DNA of 64,000 nt from Stereum hirsutum FP-91666 SS1 (lineage: Eukaryota; Basidiomycota; Agaricomycetes; Russulales; Stereaceae). A program made the translations under genes and the position numbers. Location of the stretch: the NCBI RefSeq assembly GCF_000264905.1, contig NW_006763133.1, positions 2,428,329 through 2,492,328 on the forward strand, written 5' to 3'. Below are positions 23,223 to 35,245 of this stretch, piece after piece. Each line of letters begins with the position of its first letter. Position 1 is the first letter of the stretch. A model generated the notes under the pieces. It was given only the letters and a program-made list of their open reading frames with translations, had not been told where the DNA came from and searched no databases.

Positions 23223-24951
23223 ATGGTGCTCTGGAAAGGCCGCTTCTCTGCGGTGCTCGCTGTCTTCGTCGCTCTCGGTCTTTGTGGCGTCGCGGTTGGG
23301 ACCACTTCAGTCGCCCTGCAGCCTGTCCTAACGCCTATCCCTGATCGCCCTTCACACTCCCGTCGCTTGTCCAGCGACGTCCAATTTAATAACCGCCGCG
23401 CGTCAGTAAATTCCCATCACTGTTCTTGCCCCGTTCAGTTGCTGATGTGATCTACGTTCTGCGTTCTTACAGTGCGTATGTTGCGTCCATAAAGTAAATC
23501 CGGACTTTCCGACCGGTCGTTCAAACGGGGCTGACTTCTGTTTCAGAGTTGGAGACCAAAACCTAAACGTTCTGTTCGATACCGGCTCCTCTGACCTATG
23601 GACAGCCTCTTCGAACTGCTCGACCGCTTCGTGTTCAGGCTCGGGCGTTCCCAAATACACCGCATCTCCATCACTCCAAGTTTCGTCAGGATCCTTCGAT
23701 CTGGGTTACATGGTCGGCTCGGTGTCAGGAAGTATCGCGTCGGAGACGGTTACTCTAGGGTCGTACCAAATTGTGGCCCAGACATTTGGTAAGGTCGCCA
23801 CATGTTCTCGTCCGCTTTGAAGGTCGCTGATGGTCGTTATTGCTGATAGGGCTGGTAAAGGATGTGCAAGACATGGACCTATCGCAGCTAGGCAACAGCG
23901 GTGTACTTGGACTTGCGTTCCCTGCTGCTGCTTCCGTCGCCGTAACTGCAGGGCAGCCTATCTTGGAGAACTTATTCTCATACTTTGACGACGATCAGCG
24001 CTACTTCGCCTTCCGACTCGGAAGAGCTGCAGACGACTCCTCATTTACCATCGGACACCTTGACGAAGATATAGCTAATTCAACTGAGAGTATCGTCTAT
24101 ACCCCTGTCTACTCTCAAAGAATGCCGGATTACGACTATTGGAAGCTACCTCTACACTCAATCACGCTCAATTCGACACTCAACCTGACCTCGGACGCTC
24201 ATCTCTCGAAGTCCAAGATCTCTGGTTCGCCTACGCCCATCGCCGTTCTCGATACCGGGACGACTTTTATTCTTGGCCCGAAGGATGACGTTCGGCTGTT
24301 CTGGACTACCGTCGGGGGTGCTAGGCAGAACGATGCTGGGAACTGGGAAGTCCAGTGTAATAGAGCTGTGTCAGTCGGTTTTGTACTTGGGGATGATAAG
24401 ACTGGTAGTGTGAAAGAGTACCTGGTGGATCCGATGGATATCAATCAGCAGACCACCAACGCCGGTGGCTGGTGTACGGGCGGAATACAAGGTTCAGACT
24501 TCGTAAGCCTTTCATTGAATTCATTGGAAGGATCGCTTGTTTATCCTTTTTCTCTTTCAGGTAAACTCAGGCGATTGGATCTTAGGGGTCGCTTTCCTTC
24601 GCGTAGGTCGCTCTTCCCGCACTGATCCTCTGCTCGAGGGCTGTAACTTACACAGGTGTCTTGCAGAACGTCTACGCCATCCACCATGGTGCCACATCGT
24701 CTGATCCACCGCGCATCGGCCTTCTCAACACTACAGACTCTTCCGCATCACTCGAGCACTTCCGTGAAGTGCGCGGCGACGACACGAACCCCGCCCTCGA
24801 CCCTTCAGCTGAAGTCGAGCCTCGGTACGATGGCAATCGCGCACATCTCAATGGGTTGGCTATTCTGGGCATCGTGATCACTGGGAGCTTCGTGTTAGGT
24901 GTGGTGATATACTGGATTGTACAACATTGTGTACCGTGGCTGTTTTTCTAG
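23223..24951 (+). CDS. Pepsin-family (A1) aspartic protease with C-terminal membrane anchor
   Basis: The N terminus MVLWKGRFSAVLAVFVALGL is a signal peptide or signal anchor. After a short propeptide (SHSRRLSSDVQFNNRRA) come VGDQNLNVLFDTGSSDLWTA (first active-site motif DTGS) and GSVSGSIASETVTLGSYQI. Next are GNSGVLGLAFPAAAS and the second active-site motif AVLDTGTTFILGP. VNSGDWILGVAFLR, the usual FLR end-of-fold motif, is spliced near 24560-24605. A linker rich in Asp/Pro/Glu follows, then a hydrophobic segment LAILGIVITGSFVLGVVIYW and a short tail ending PWLFF. So the enzyme is probably tethered to the plasma membrane or a secretory compartment, like yapsin-type or membrane-bound basidiomycete proteases. 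Several N-glycosylation sites (NST, NLT) are present. Confidence 0.88.
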
Positions 24952-25263
24952 TCGTAAAAGTCTATGTAATATCCTCTTCAGTACGGCAAGCGCTTCGATA
25001 CCGAGCTTCTATTTGTGCGAGCAAACCAAAAAGGTGTAGCGTGGGTCTTGCGGTGAGGATGTGATGTGGTGGCTGTCGGGCCGCAGAGAAAATGTGGCGG
25101 CGGTGCGATAAACCTGTCATCGTTGTATGGCGGCTTCTGCGTGAGAACGGATCGCGGTGAGGTTCGGTGGATGATAAGTAGCCCCTGTGAATCACCGTCG
25201 ACTCCCTTCCATCTTCTCGCCCTTCATCACCAGTCCCATCTCGCGTATATCGACTTTACTGAT
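24952..25263. other. Intergenic region upstream of Argonaute
   Basis: 312 bp between two plus-strand genes. It should hold the protease 3' UTR and the Argonaute promoter. No further feature seen. Confidence 0.5.
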
Positions 25264-28200
25264 ATGTCGCAAACGTATCGCCCGGTAGGGACCAAGGGGC
25301 TGAAAGTCCGAGTAAAAACCAATGCCTTCGCTGTGGAAATGGATCTTACTAGGGTGAGATCAGACACACCGAAGGAGTACTTCCACTTCGATGGTACAGT
25401 CGAGCTTCATTGCATTTTTTATCCATTTGCTCTCTCTCTGATAGCTCATTGACATATCTTACGGTATCTAGTCGGTGCGTGAGATGTCAGGCTGCATCAT
25501 CTATGTCAATGTTTATTGACATACTCTCTCTGGGCTGCATCGATTCTCAGTCATAGGTAAGAAAGGCATGCCTGCGCCCGACAACGGAAAATCTCCTCTC
25601 AACGCTCGTCGTCTGTACGAAATCATCGACAAATTCCACACAACCTACCCCCAAATCTTCCATGGTCGTCGGGCCGCGTACGATGGTCGGAGGAATCTAT
25701 ACTCTCCGTACGACATCCTGGAAGGGCAACCACTAAGGATGGTAAGTCAAAATCTCACTGACCTCAGCTTTGACATCTTCAGTGAATGGCTGACTGTAAA
25801 ATGTGTATGTCTAGTTCGAAGTGATGATGGGTAGGAGAATAAGGCCGGACAAGCCTAATGCGGGTATCTACAACATCCGTATTGAGCGAGTCGCCAAAGT
25901 CGACCTCATGTGCGTGTACTCTGTTCTGACCAGAATCTGAGCAGATCCTCTGATACACTGTGAGATTCATAGGACCCTCAATGCTGTCATTCAAGGACAA
26001 GGTGGGCCTTCGGCCCAGACGGCAATAAACCTTGTGCAAGCGATGATTCGCCAGGCGCCGATGCAGTTCGTCCACAGAATCTTTGACATAACTGATTTGT
26101 TCTCCCGCTGACTCCCAGTTTATACATTGACTATTAGTGCCACGCAGACCTATAACACCCGCTCCATCTTCCACAATCAAGACACACAGCCGCTTGGAAA
26201 TACCGGGCTAGAGCTCTGGCGAGGATACTTCCAGTAAGTCCGTCTGCATATTAGGATGCTCATTGTACACTGATTCCGCAAAATTCTCACAGATCCGTCC
26301 GTCCATCCCTCGGGCGCATGATCATGTATATTTCTTTCTCTTGTATATTCAGTCTGACACACCCTGACACACATTTTCCAGTAATGTCGACATGTCGACT
26401 GCTGTCGTTTACAGAAATATCAATATCATCGACTTTGCTATGCAATACCTTGGATTCAGAGATGTTGGTCAGCTCGTGATGATGCATCCCGGTTCAAAGG
26501 AGTGGAAACTCCTCAAGTCGGTTCTGAAGGGTGTCCGTGTCATCACCACCGTACCACCGACGGATCGTCAGAAGGCTCCTCGACCTATCAAAGATCTTAT
26601 CCCACAGGCTGGCCTCTACGAGTTCAAAATTGGAAACGAATCCTGGACTGTCCAGGTATGTTCTCAGATCTCAGACTGTAGAATTATTCTGTTGTTGCAT
26701 TTGTCAGACTCATCACACGACTTTAAGCAACACTACCAAAAAGCCCACGGGTATTCCATGCGTTTCCCAAAAGGGTGGGGCATAGGATTTGCGGGTGATG
26801 CCGTTGTCCCACCCGAGGTGTGCGTCATTATACCTGGTACGAGCTTGCTGTCATATCCGACGACATTGATGTTGACTTGTTTCTGGACTCAAGGCCAGTT
26901 GTACCGAAAAAAGGTCCCCCCTGCGAACATGAAAACTGTGTTGGACTTCTCTGCTAAGAACCCCAGCGACCGGCTTCAAATTATTGAGCAAGGCGTTAAC
27001 GGTTCAGTGAGTGTCCCTTCTTTGAGTAAGGATTATTCGTAACTATACTCATTGATCTATTTCTTCCCTTTAGTTCCTTAATTACCATCAAAGTGATTCC
27101 TTGGGATTAGCTGGGATTAAAGTCGGCACGAGCGCCATGGAGATCAAAGGGAGGATGCTGGATGCACCGCAGGTCGTGTACGCCAACGGTGTTCTGGCTA
27201 ATACTGTCGGTGTAAGTGACCTTTCTTTGAATATAGGTCAACTACAATTTCATCCTGATTCCCTCTCGATAGAAATCTGGCGCCGGAAACTGGAATGTCC
27301 TCAGGCACCAGTTCTTTTCGCCTGGTCGTCTGGTCAAATGGGTTGTCGTCAACCTTGCAGGTGCCCCACAAGAGGCCGCTAATTTTGCGGTCGAACTTCT
27401 GAAAGCATGTCGTGCTCTTGGTAAATAAACTTCATTTCTTGATCCCCGTTCTACTGCCTGTGTCTGATTGCATAATTACTAGGGATGGGTACGTTTTTGC
27501 CCACAGTTTTTATATGCTCTTGTTATTGGCATTCTGAAATATACACGTTAGAATGTCAACCCGCCGGTGCCGTCTTAGATGGAAATCCAAGCAATGCTTG
27601 GGCAGTATGTGCATGCCTTCCCTAATCTTTGTTCTGTGCTGAGTTTGTATTTTTTGGAATAGACTCTAGAGAGCACAAAGAAGCACCTAGCTGATCCGAA
27701 CAACCCTAAATCACCTCCGTTGCTTGTCGCTGTTGTCTTGCCTGATAGTGCTGCGGAGCTCCGGCGTCTTGTGAAGTTGTGGGGTGATAGCGCCAATGGT
27801 GTTCCTACCCAGTGTGTTGTAAGCGATCTCTTTTCACTCCATTGGCACATTACTCATCTGTTTTACACAACAGAGGAGGATGAAGTTGAGGCCCATCAAC
27901 AATCAGTACATCAACAATGTTGCATTGAAGTCAGTAGCAAATATATGCATGACTCGTTCGGAGGCTAAGTTCAACACACAGAGTCAATGCGAAACTCGGA
28001 GGAGTCAATTCCATAGCACGCGGACCAGTAAGCAACCTGATCAACCAGACCCCAACCATGATCATTGGTTCGTGTTGTATTTCAAGTGAATATCAATTTA
28101 CATCTCTAACACTCTGAATGCTGCAGGTGCCGATGTCTCGCATCCCGGTGAGTTTCTTCCCTGTAGCAGTATTCGAGATTCCACTACTAAGGATTTTATG

Positions 28201-29510
28201 CAGGCCCTGGAGTGCAGCGGCCATCCATTGCTAGTGTTGTGGCCTCTTATGACCCCTTCTTGAGCAAGTACTCGACTTTTGTTACACTGCAGATGCCGCG
28301 AAGAGAGGTCATTGAGAATCTCAAGAGCATGATCAAGGTAGGTACCGACTGCACTATTATCGCTTCAAACTTCATCTCATTAACCTGATAACTCGACTTA
28401 GCGATCATTCGAGGTTTTCGGAAGTCGAACTGGGCGCATGCCTGCTATCGTGTTTTACTATCGGGATGGTGTGTCTGACGGCGAATACGCTGACGTCCTT
28501 GGTGTTGAAGGCAAAGCCATTGAAGGTGGGGCCTTTTTACCCATATAACTTGATCAAATCTTACAGGCATATTGTAGAGGCATACACTGAAGTGGCTCAG
28601 CAAGCGGGGCAAACGTCCACAATGAAGCTCATCTTCATCACCGTTGGTAAACGGTAAATGTCCTCTCTCTTTACTGGCACTGATAGCACTGACTTTCTTT
28701 TGCAGTCATCACTTCCGTTTCTTCCCAACCCAGCACGGGTTCGTGAATCCCATCCTCATCGTCCAAGTACAAGTCTTTCTGACTAAAGGTAATGCACAGA
28801 TCTAGGGATGGCTCTGGTAATGTGCCGTCAGGACTCGTTGTAGATCAGGACATAGCGCACCCACGTGAAACCGACTTCTACCTTCAATCGCAATGCGGAC
28901 TGAAAGGCAGTAAGTGGACTTTGTACTTCTCCCTTTGCTATTGGAATATCTTGATTCCTAACTCATGAACCTCGTTAAAAGCCAGTCGCTCGTCCCATTA
29001 TGTAGTTCTTCGGTGAGTTACAACCTACAACCTCTCATCCTATGTTGAGGCTGAGATATAGTAACTAGGAACGACGCTTCTGTTCCGATGGACGAGTATG
29101 TTTTCTCTGTGGATTTTTCGTATCCTGCCGCTCATGTGACGAGGAATACTATCTCTAGTCTCCAGGAGTTGTCGTACATGCTGTGCTATAATTATGCTAG
29201 AGCGACAAAGGCGGTATCCATTCCTGCTCCGGTGTACTGTGAGTTCTTTTTGTCATCCACGGGGTTTAATCATAATGCTGACTTCTTTACAGACGCAGAT
29301 GTAAGTGGCTACATCATCTTGGCTAATATTTTTCACTGATAAAGTTGCGTTCAGCTGGCTTGCGAGCGAGCAGGGTTCTACTTCGACGAAAATCTGAACT
29401 TCGCGTCCGAGGCAGGTGATAGCGATGGGTCCACCTTTGATCTCAACATGTGGATCAATGGCTTCAAGGGTATACACCGGGCCATGAACACGAAGCTTTT
29501 CTTTGTCTGA
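25264..29510 (+). CDS. AGO: Argonaute protein (RNA silencing slicer)
   Basis: A very intron-rich gene for a full-length Argonaute. The N domain starts MSQTYRPVGTKGLKVRVKTNAF, and intron 1 (25394-25550) splices FHFD to VIGKKGMPAPD. The linker reads GLELWRGYFQSVRPSLGRMI and INVDMSTAVVY. The PAZ region includes WTVQQHYQKAHGYSMRFP (acceptor before CAACAC near 26727). Then come SDRLQIIEQGVNGS and the L2/MID segments NWNVLRHQFFSPGRLVKWVV and LLVAVVLPDSAAELRRLVK. The PIWI domain runs from IGADVSHPG to SIPAPVYYADLACERAGFYF. Catalytic residues D (28132-28134), E (28305-28307), D (28465-28467) and D (29298-29300) form a DEDD tetrad, an accepted active form. The last D sits on an 8-nt exon (29293-29300). 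The C terminus is MNTKLFFV, slightly unlike the usual YFA-type end. The gene looks intact, so the organism should have RNA interference. Confidence 0.93.
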
Positions 29511-30216
29511 TCTGTCGAACTTCTGTCCGTCATTGCCATGGCTCATACTGATCTTGCCAAGTTCCCACCGTTATTTTCGATGTACCGTGTGTCCAGAATT
29601 TTTGCGTGTTACGTTGTATCGTCCGTGGCTGATTTCGCACTTGTCTAGTCAGTACTATGTCTGTGTTTGTATGTTGCTTGTGTAGTCGTAGTTGGCCGGA
29701 CACTTGTATCGAAGAGAATCAGAGAAGTTACGAAGAAGTCCCTATGTAGTTTGTACGATTGAGTAGTGACCCCCACGTTTATCATTCGAGTCGAGTACCT
29801 TGTATGTGAATCGATGTTTTTCGTGTTGTACCGCAGCAATATCGTGCACGGATAGTGTGGTATGCTCAGACCTTCCAGTCGCTTTGCACGAGTGAGTCGT
29901 TCGTGCCACCGCCACCCGGACACAGAGCCGACTTCTCGGTGTACACAATCTGTCAGTGGCGAAGTCGCCTTCAAGACTCCGGCTCAATCCTAAACTTCGA
30001 ATATCTGCAGCATCTCGCCCGGGCCTGAAAGTAACATCGTCGGTATATTTCACCGTGCAGCGCATGTAAGTGTGCAACTGTCGACATCACCGAGGTCGGT
30101 CTGTGCCTCCACTCTTCGAACGTTCACGTTGTCATTCATGCGCCGCACTGGGAACTCACTTTATCGACTGACAGCCTTGTACTTGATCGTTGTGGCAGCT
30201 TCAGAACTTGAGGACC
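29511..30216. other. Intergenic region between Argonaute and WD40 gene
   Basis: About 700 bp between tandem plus-strand genes. No supported coding or RNA feature seen. Confidence 0.5.
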
Positions 30217-32054
30217 ATGAATCCAGGCACTCTTACCGGAGCTAAAGCTGCAGAGTTTCTGAGAGCTGAATCTGAGCTCATTATCCAAGAAGTAAAGTTG
30301 GATTTTGACACCCACGATATTTCTTCAAGATGTGGCGACGACTTACTAACTACACTCTCCTGCCTTGGGTTCCGTTGTCTGACAGGCTCGAAAACAAAAA
30401 TCAGAGAGAAACAAGGATGTGGGCGATCCTATCAACCTCCAAGGCGTACCTATAGACATGACGGTCCGAGGCCAGTATGTCTGGGTCGCTGAGAACACGA
30501 CTGTGGCAAGGAAGATCGATCTCGAGGTTTGCGACAGAATTTGTGGTGCCTCTACTCTCATACTATCCTGCTAACTCAAACCAAAACAGTCGGGGAAAAG
30601 TATACGGGTTTTCAGAGGACACTCTGCGCCGGTCTCTTGTCTGACTTTGTGCGATGAAGTTCCGGGGTCGAAAGACGGGAAAATATTGATCACCGGCTCC
30701 TGGGATCAGGTACGATTGATCCTCAGTTGGTTCCAGTTTTGAGTCCATGCTGACAACAAGCCGATAGCACATAAAATTATGGGATGCAGAGGTGACTATT
30801 TTTCATTGTTTATGGTATATAATGATTCATCATTGACTGGGAGCACAACGAGCAGACTGCCAATGTGATCTCATCAACCAACGCACACACAGACTTCGTC
30901 AAAGTACTGCTGGTCATACCGGAGCTAAATATCCTCGTCTCCGGAAGCTCAGATAAGACAGTTCGGATCTGGTACAACTCTTCCCCACACGATCTCGCCA
31001 TACTATTTCGCACTTACTATTCACTTCTTCATTTCGGATCTATACAGGGATTTATCGTCTCGTTCATCTTCAGAGCCCCTCACCTGTCTAGGCTCTATAT
31101 CCGCACATACTCGTCCCGTGGAAGCACTCGATGCTTATGTCTCGCCTTCTAATCCATCCACCGCAGTTCTCTTTACAGCAGATACTATGGGTGCGATCAA
31201 GGTATGGGAACTAGAAAAAGAGACCGGCAGTGACGGAAAACCTTCAATTCGACCTCGTCCGGCGGGCGATGACCTGGATTATCACCGTACAAGGGTCAAC
31301 CAACTTGTCTACGGAGACGGGCATGTTTGGACAGGTATGGGCTCACATCGCCACTCTCTGATCTCGTCACTGAGTCAGTCTGCTTTCGAACAGCCTCGAC
31401 GGACGAAACAGTCCAGATCCACCCCTTCCCCGTCCCCGCTCAAGCCAGCAAAACCTCGTCTGGATCCAGGTCCATCCCACCAATAACCCATTCAGCCGCC
31501 TTCAGAGCCGTGCTCCCTCTCCCTCTACACCCTCTCCTGGATGCTTCGACGTTTCCCTATCTCATCGCCGCCTCAGGGGACAACATCCGTACCTACGACA
31601 TTTCCTCCCTCCGCATCCCATCCTTCCTCTCCGAGGACGAAAAGACAGGCGGAGGTCTCAGCGGAAGCAGAGACCCAGGGTCCGCGGAGTTCATCAGAGA
31701 GATCGAGGGGCATTGGCATGATGTGACGGGTTTGGGCGTATGGTTGAAGAAAACCAACCTGAAGGAGGGGAGGGGGAAGGAGGTCTGGATCGTTAGTGCG
31801 AGCGTAGACCTGACGATTCGGAGATGGAGGTTGGCTGGTTAGTTTTTCCCCTGGTATTTCTTATCAGGTCGAGTTCATGAATCACCACTATCTTTGCGAT
31901 TGTAGATCTCGTTGCGCCGGTGAAGTCATTGCAAGAACAGAAGGCAGTTGCTCCTGTGGCTCCACCAGTACCGGAACCAACCAACACTGAGGTTGGTGGC
32001 GGTTTGACCGAGGAGGAGGAGCGAGAGCTGGCAGAATTGATGGACGAAGATTGA
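30217..32054 (+). CDS. WD40-repeat protein
   Basis: Exon 1 encodes MNPGTLTGAKAAEFLRAESE and ends ELIIQE. The donor GTAAAG inside the open frame joins it in phase 0 to ARKQKSERNKDVGDPINLQ. Repeats follow: IRVFRGHSAPVSCL...DQHIKLWD, NAHTDFVKVLLVIPELNILV...DKTVRIW, and ISAHTRPVEALDAYV...GAIKVWELE. Next are HRTRVNQLVYGDGHVWTAST and IEGHWHDVTGLGVWL...DLTIRRWRL. At least five blades are clear and seven are likely. The tail is Pro/Val-rich and then acidic (TEEEERELAELMDED). Such proteins are scaffolds. A partner cannot be named from sequence. It is convergent with the nitronate monooxygenase gene, 217 bp apart. Confidence 0.85.
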
Positions 32055-32271
32055 GTACCCGCCTTTCGCGTGTGTATCGTTGGCCAGTGCTTGGGCTATG
32101 AACGGTGGATATTGATCCACAATGATAGTTGCGCAGCTGCCGGCTGTATCCATACACTGGCACGCCTGACTCAAGCCAAGGGGGCGGGCATAGTATGTAA
32201 GTACATGTCTAAATACAAGGGTGTCCGGTACAAAGGGAACACGGAAGGACGAAAGGAACCTGAAAGTCTCC

Positions 32272-34077
32272 TCAGAGCTTCGCTTTAGCGACGACTTGAC
32301 TGTTCGCAACTGCGAGGCTCTTCGCGGCTGTCATCACTAACTCGTCGACACTGGGTAATGTCATGATGGATGATGTATGAATATCAGAAGAACGGAAGTA
32401 AAGTCGAAGCATTGCACTCACATCTCCTTTGCCGGTTTGATGTCCTAGGAAGACAAAAATCTTAATAAACCGATATATATTCCATCGAGTGAGTGTAGAA
32501 CTCACGTTGATCGATCCAGCGACTCGTCCCATGAGCCCTGGAAATACTTAGACTTAGTCTGAGATGAGATAAACGCGTTGGTGAGCACTCACACATTCGC
32601 CCAGAAGGAGATTTCTCTGGATGCTTCGCGAGCTCTTCCTCATGCGGAACCTTACCCTCCGAGGTCAGCTTGATGATCTCCTGGTGTCTATTCTCCTCCC
32701 TAGACCATCCAAGACCTGTTAGGTACAATTTCTCCTTGTAGAACTGAGACGAAACACCCACCAGTCCCTCACATAATCCGTCTTCCTCACGCTCATCGGT
32801 CTCCCCGAATATATCAAAGTCCTAACTGTGTCATCATGCCCAGCACTCAACACGAATTCCTTATGCATCTTCGGCGCGGCCGCCTCCGTGCTCGCCACGA
32901 ATCTCGTACCGACCCAGACTCCGGAAGCACCGTAAGAGAGAGCAGCAGCGAGACCTCGACCATCGGCAACGGCGCCTGCTGCGACGACGGTGATTGGTTT
33001 CCCGGTGAGTGGTGATTTGTGCGGTTTGCAGAGGTCGACTACGGTGGGGATGAGGATTGAGAAGGGAACGTCGCCCGTGTGGCCTCCGCCTTCGCCTGGG
33101 GGTGGGGAGTTTGTATGTGAGTTTGAGTGGGAGAGACATTCGCGGCTGCGAACTTACCGGCCTGAGCACAGATGATATCGACGCCTAAACCGAGTATAAG
33201 AAGCTATGGCCACAGGTACTGAGAGGTACTGACCTTGGGCGAGTGCCTTCTTAACATGCTGCAACAGATATATAAGACCATGGGATGATTCAAGAGTCGA
33301 TTCGAGGTTCTACTTACTTTAGGATGACCAATCATGCTATGAACAACAATCATCAGTCACAATAGCTATCTGGTCGTTGGAAGCGCACTGACTTCATGAC
33401 GAGGATACCTACTCCATGTAGTTTGTCCACCATTTCCTTCGGTGGAACTCCTGGATGACAAGACATATGTAAGCGTTTCTCCTTGGAAAAACCTGACGAA
33501 CATACGACGTACCGACGGCGCAAACAAAAAGTGCGGCCTTGCTCTTAATAATCACTTCTGTTAACTCCGGGAGTTGTCCACTCGTATAATCATACTTGAA
33601 CCGCAGACATTCTCCGGTCAGTCTGACACACAGAAAAGGAGAAGAACAGGGGAAGTTTGAACTGACATTAGTCTTACGCGCGTTTCCACCGATTTGAGGA
33701 ATGAGCAGGTCTACTCCGAACGGTGCGTTCTTGTCTTCAAGGTGACCCTTTAGCTCGTCAATCACGTTCTGGAGAAACTTTGGGCTCATGCGAACACCGC
33801 CGATAACTCCAATGCCACCTAGACATGTTACATGGGCATGAGCCTCCCGGACTGTATTGTCTCGATGGTCCATAACTTACCAGCATTTGTGACTGCCGCT
33901 GCCAGCTTAGGTCCAGCAGCCACACTCATGCCTGCATGATACCCGACAAACATGAGCATGAGAAATGCGACGGAACGAGTGAGACGTGAGGTGAACTTCA
34001 CCGGCGAGCATGACGGGGTGATTTATGTTGAACAACTCGGTTAACGGTGTAGTGAGGACTGGTTCTGAGGAAGGCAT
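32272..34077 (-). CDS. Nitronate monooxygenase (2-nitropropane dioxygenase family), PTS1-like tail
   Basis: FMN-dependent TIM-barrel enzyme that oxidises alkyl nitronates to carbonyl compounds plus nitrite. The start MPSSEPVLTTPLTELFNI leads to NHPVMLAG, and AAAVTNAG joins GIGVIGGVRMSP. Then come DLLIPQIGGNARKTN, MIGHPKHVKKALAQGVDIIC and the FMN/active-site motif AQAGEGGGHTGDV with the conserved His. The phosphate-binding part reads VVAAGAVADGRGLAAALSYG and ASGVWVGTRFVAS. C-terminal segments are GKVPHEEELAKHPEKSPSGR and MGRVAGSIN. The protein ends VVAKAKL, and AKL fits the PTS1 consensus, so peroxisomal location is plausible. It shares a 225-bp divergent promoter with holocytochrome c synthase. 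Confidence 0.9.
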
Positions 34078-34302
34078 CTTGCGTATGGCAGTCAAGAGAG
34101 AAGATCCTGGGCGGGAATGCAATACATGGTATTGTTAGTCGACGCATTATAAGTGCGAGAAAGAGTATAGAATCAGGTGGCCCTAAACGTTGCCTAAACA
34201 CTCGACACGGGTCGCGCGGGTCCAATTGCACGGGTGGCGAAGAAGCCGGTCTGCCGTCTTCAACCGGACATCCTCTTTTGGACGAGCTTCATATCCACCT
34301 CG
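34078..34302. promoter_or_regulatory. Bidirectional promoter nitronate monooxygenase / CYC3
   Basis: Only 225 bp lies between the two ATGs, so the genes probably share a nucleosome-free promoter. No distinct motif called. Confidence 0.5.
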
Positions 34303-35118
34303 ATGTCTGCAGACAAGTGTCCCGTTGACCACTCTTCCCTCTCGGCTTCGGGAAGCAAAGCAGAATCATGTCCAGTTGACCCTCCTACACGGTCAACTTG
34401 GTCAAGCATCTTCGGTGGTTCATCCTCATCGCAGCCTCAAACCCACGCTCCCTCACAGGCCGCCACACCTGCACCCACCGGCCCCACCTCTTCACTCTCT
34501 ACTGCTCGCGAAACATCTACTATTCCGCGCAACGAGTCTGGCGAAAGATGGGTCTACCCTTCTGAAGCCCAATTCTTCGCCGCCATGGCACGCAAGAACC
34601 ACAACCCGCAAGCACCAGACATGCGCGTCATCGTTCCCATTCACAACGCGGTGAATGAGCGCGCGTGGGGCGAGATTTTGGGTTGGGAAGAGGGAAAAGG
34701 AGGAGAGAAGTGTGGTGGTGCGAAGTTGATCAGCTTCAAGGGAAGGCCGCAGGATCTGACACCAAGGGCGAGGTTCAAGGCGTTGATGGGGTGGGTTTTC
34801 ATGAGCATTTTATGTTCTCCGAGAGTTATTTTACTAAGTAACGAACGAATGATTAGATATACACCACCCTTTGACCGTCACGACTGGGTCATCGACCGCT
34901 GTGGGACACGGATTCGCTACGTGATTGACTTCTACACCGGCCGACCCGCGCCTGGCACTTCGAACGTATCGTTTTTCCTTGACGTCCGACCAGCCCTGGA
35001 TAATTGGGAGGGAGTGAAGATGCGAACAGCCAGGTTTCTTGATAGATGGACAGGCTCTATCACACAATCTTTGTTTGGGCCTTCGCAATCGTCGACACCT
35101 CCAAAACAGAGCTCATGA
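34303..35118 (+). CDS. CYC3: Holocytochrome c synthase (cytochrome c haem lyase)
   Basis: Two exons (34303-34790 and 34857-35118) encode 249 residues. The N terminus has two CP haem-regulatory motifs (KCPVDHSS and SCPVDPPT), followed by a Ser/Pro-rich linker. The enzyme core reads ERWVYPSEAQFFAAMARKN and IVPIHNAVNERAWGEIL. Next are KLISFKGRPQDLTPRARF, then PPFDRHDWVIDRCGTRIRYV and the DFYTGRP motif. The His in FDRHDW is the conserved haem-ligand region of the family. It attaches haem to apocytochrome c in the mitochondrial intermembrane space. The 66-nt intron is a multiple of three and contains no in-frame stop. Its Argonaute-side neighbour is unrelated. SSF1 is convergent only 127 bp away. 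Confidence 0.94.
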   Translation: MSADKCPVDHSSLSASGSKAESCPVDPPTRSTWSSIFGGSSSSQPQTHAPSQAATPAPTGPTSSLSTARETSTIPRNESGERWVYPSEAQFFAAMARKNHNPQAPDMRVIVPIHNAVNERAWGEILGWEEGKGGEKCGGAKLISFKGRPQDLTPRARFKALMGWVFMSILCSPRVILLSNERMIRYTPPFDRHDWVIDRCGTRIRYVIDFYTGRPAPGTSNVSFFLDVRPALDNWEGVKMRTARFLDRWTGSITQSLFGPSQSSTPPKQSS

Positions 35119-35245
35119 AGCTCGCCACCAGATGTATCTCCTCACGTACTATAGGGCCACACTAATAGAGCACAACCACTGCTTACTCGACGAGATGAAA
35201 GGATGCAAGAGAATGGAGATACAAGCATATTGTAATGTGTAAATT

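Noticed and set aside
25394..25550. A 3-nt exon (TCG at 25472-25474) inside Argonaute intron 1
   Set aside because: Splice-like signals flank it, but direct joining to the acceptor before TCATAGG already gives a sensible FHFDVIGKKG reading, so the simpler model is preferred.
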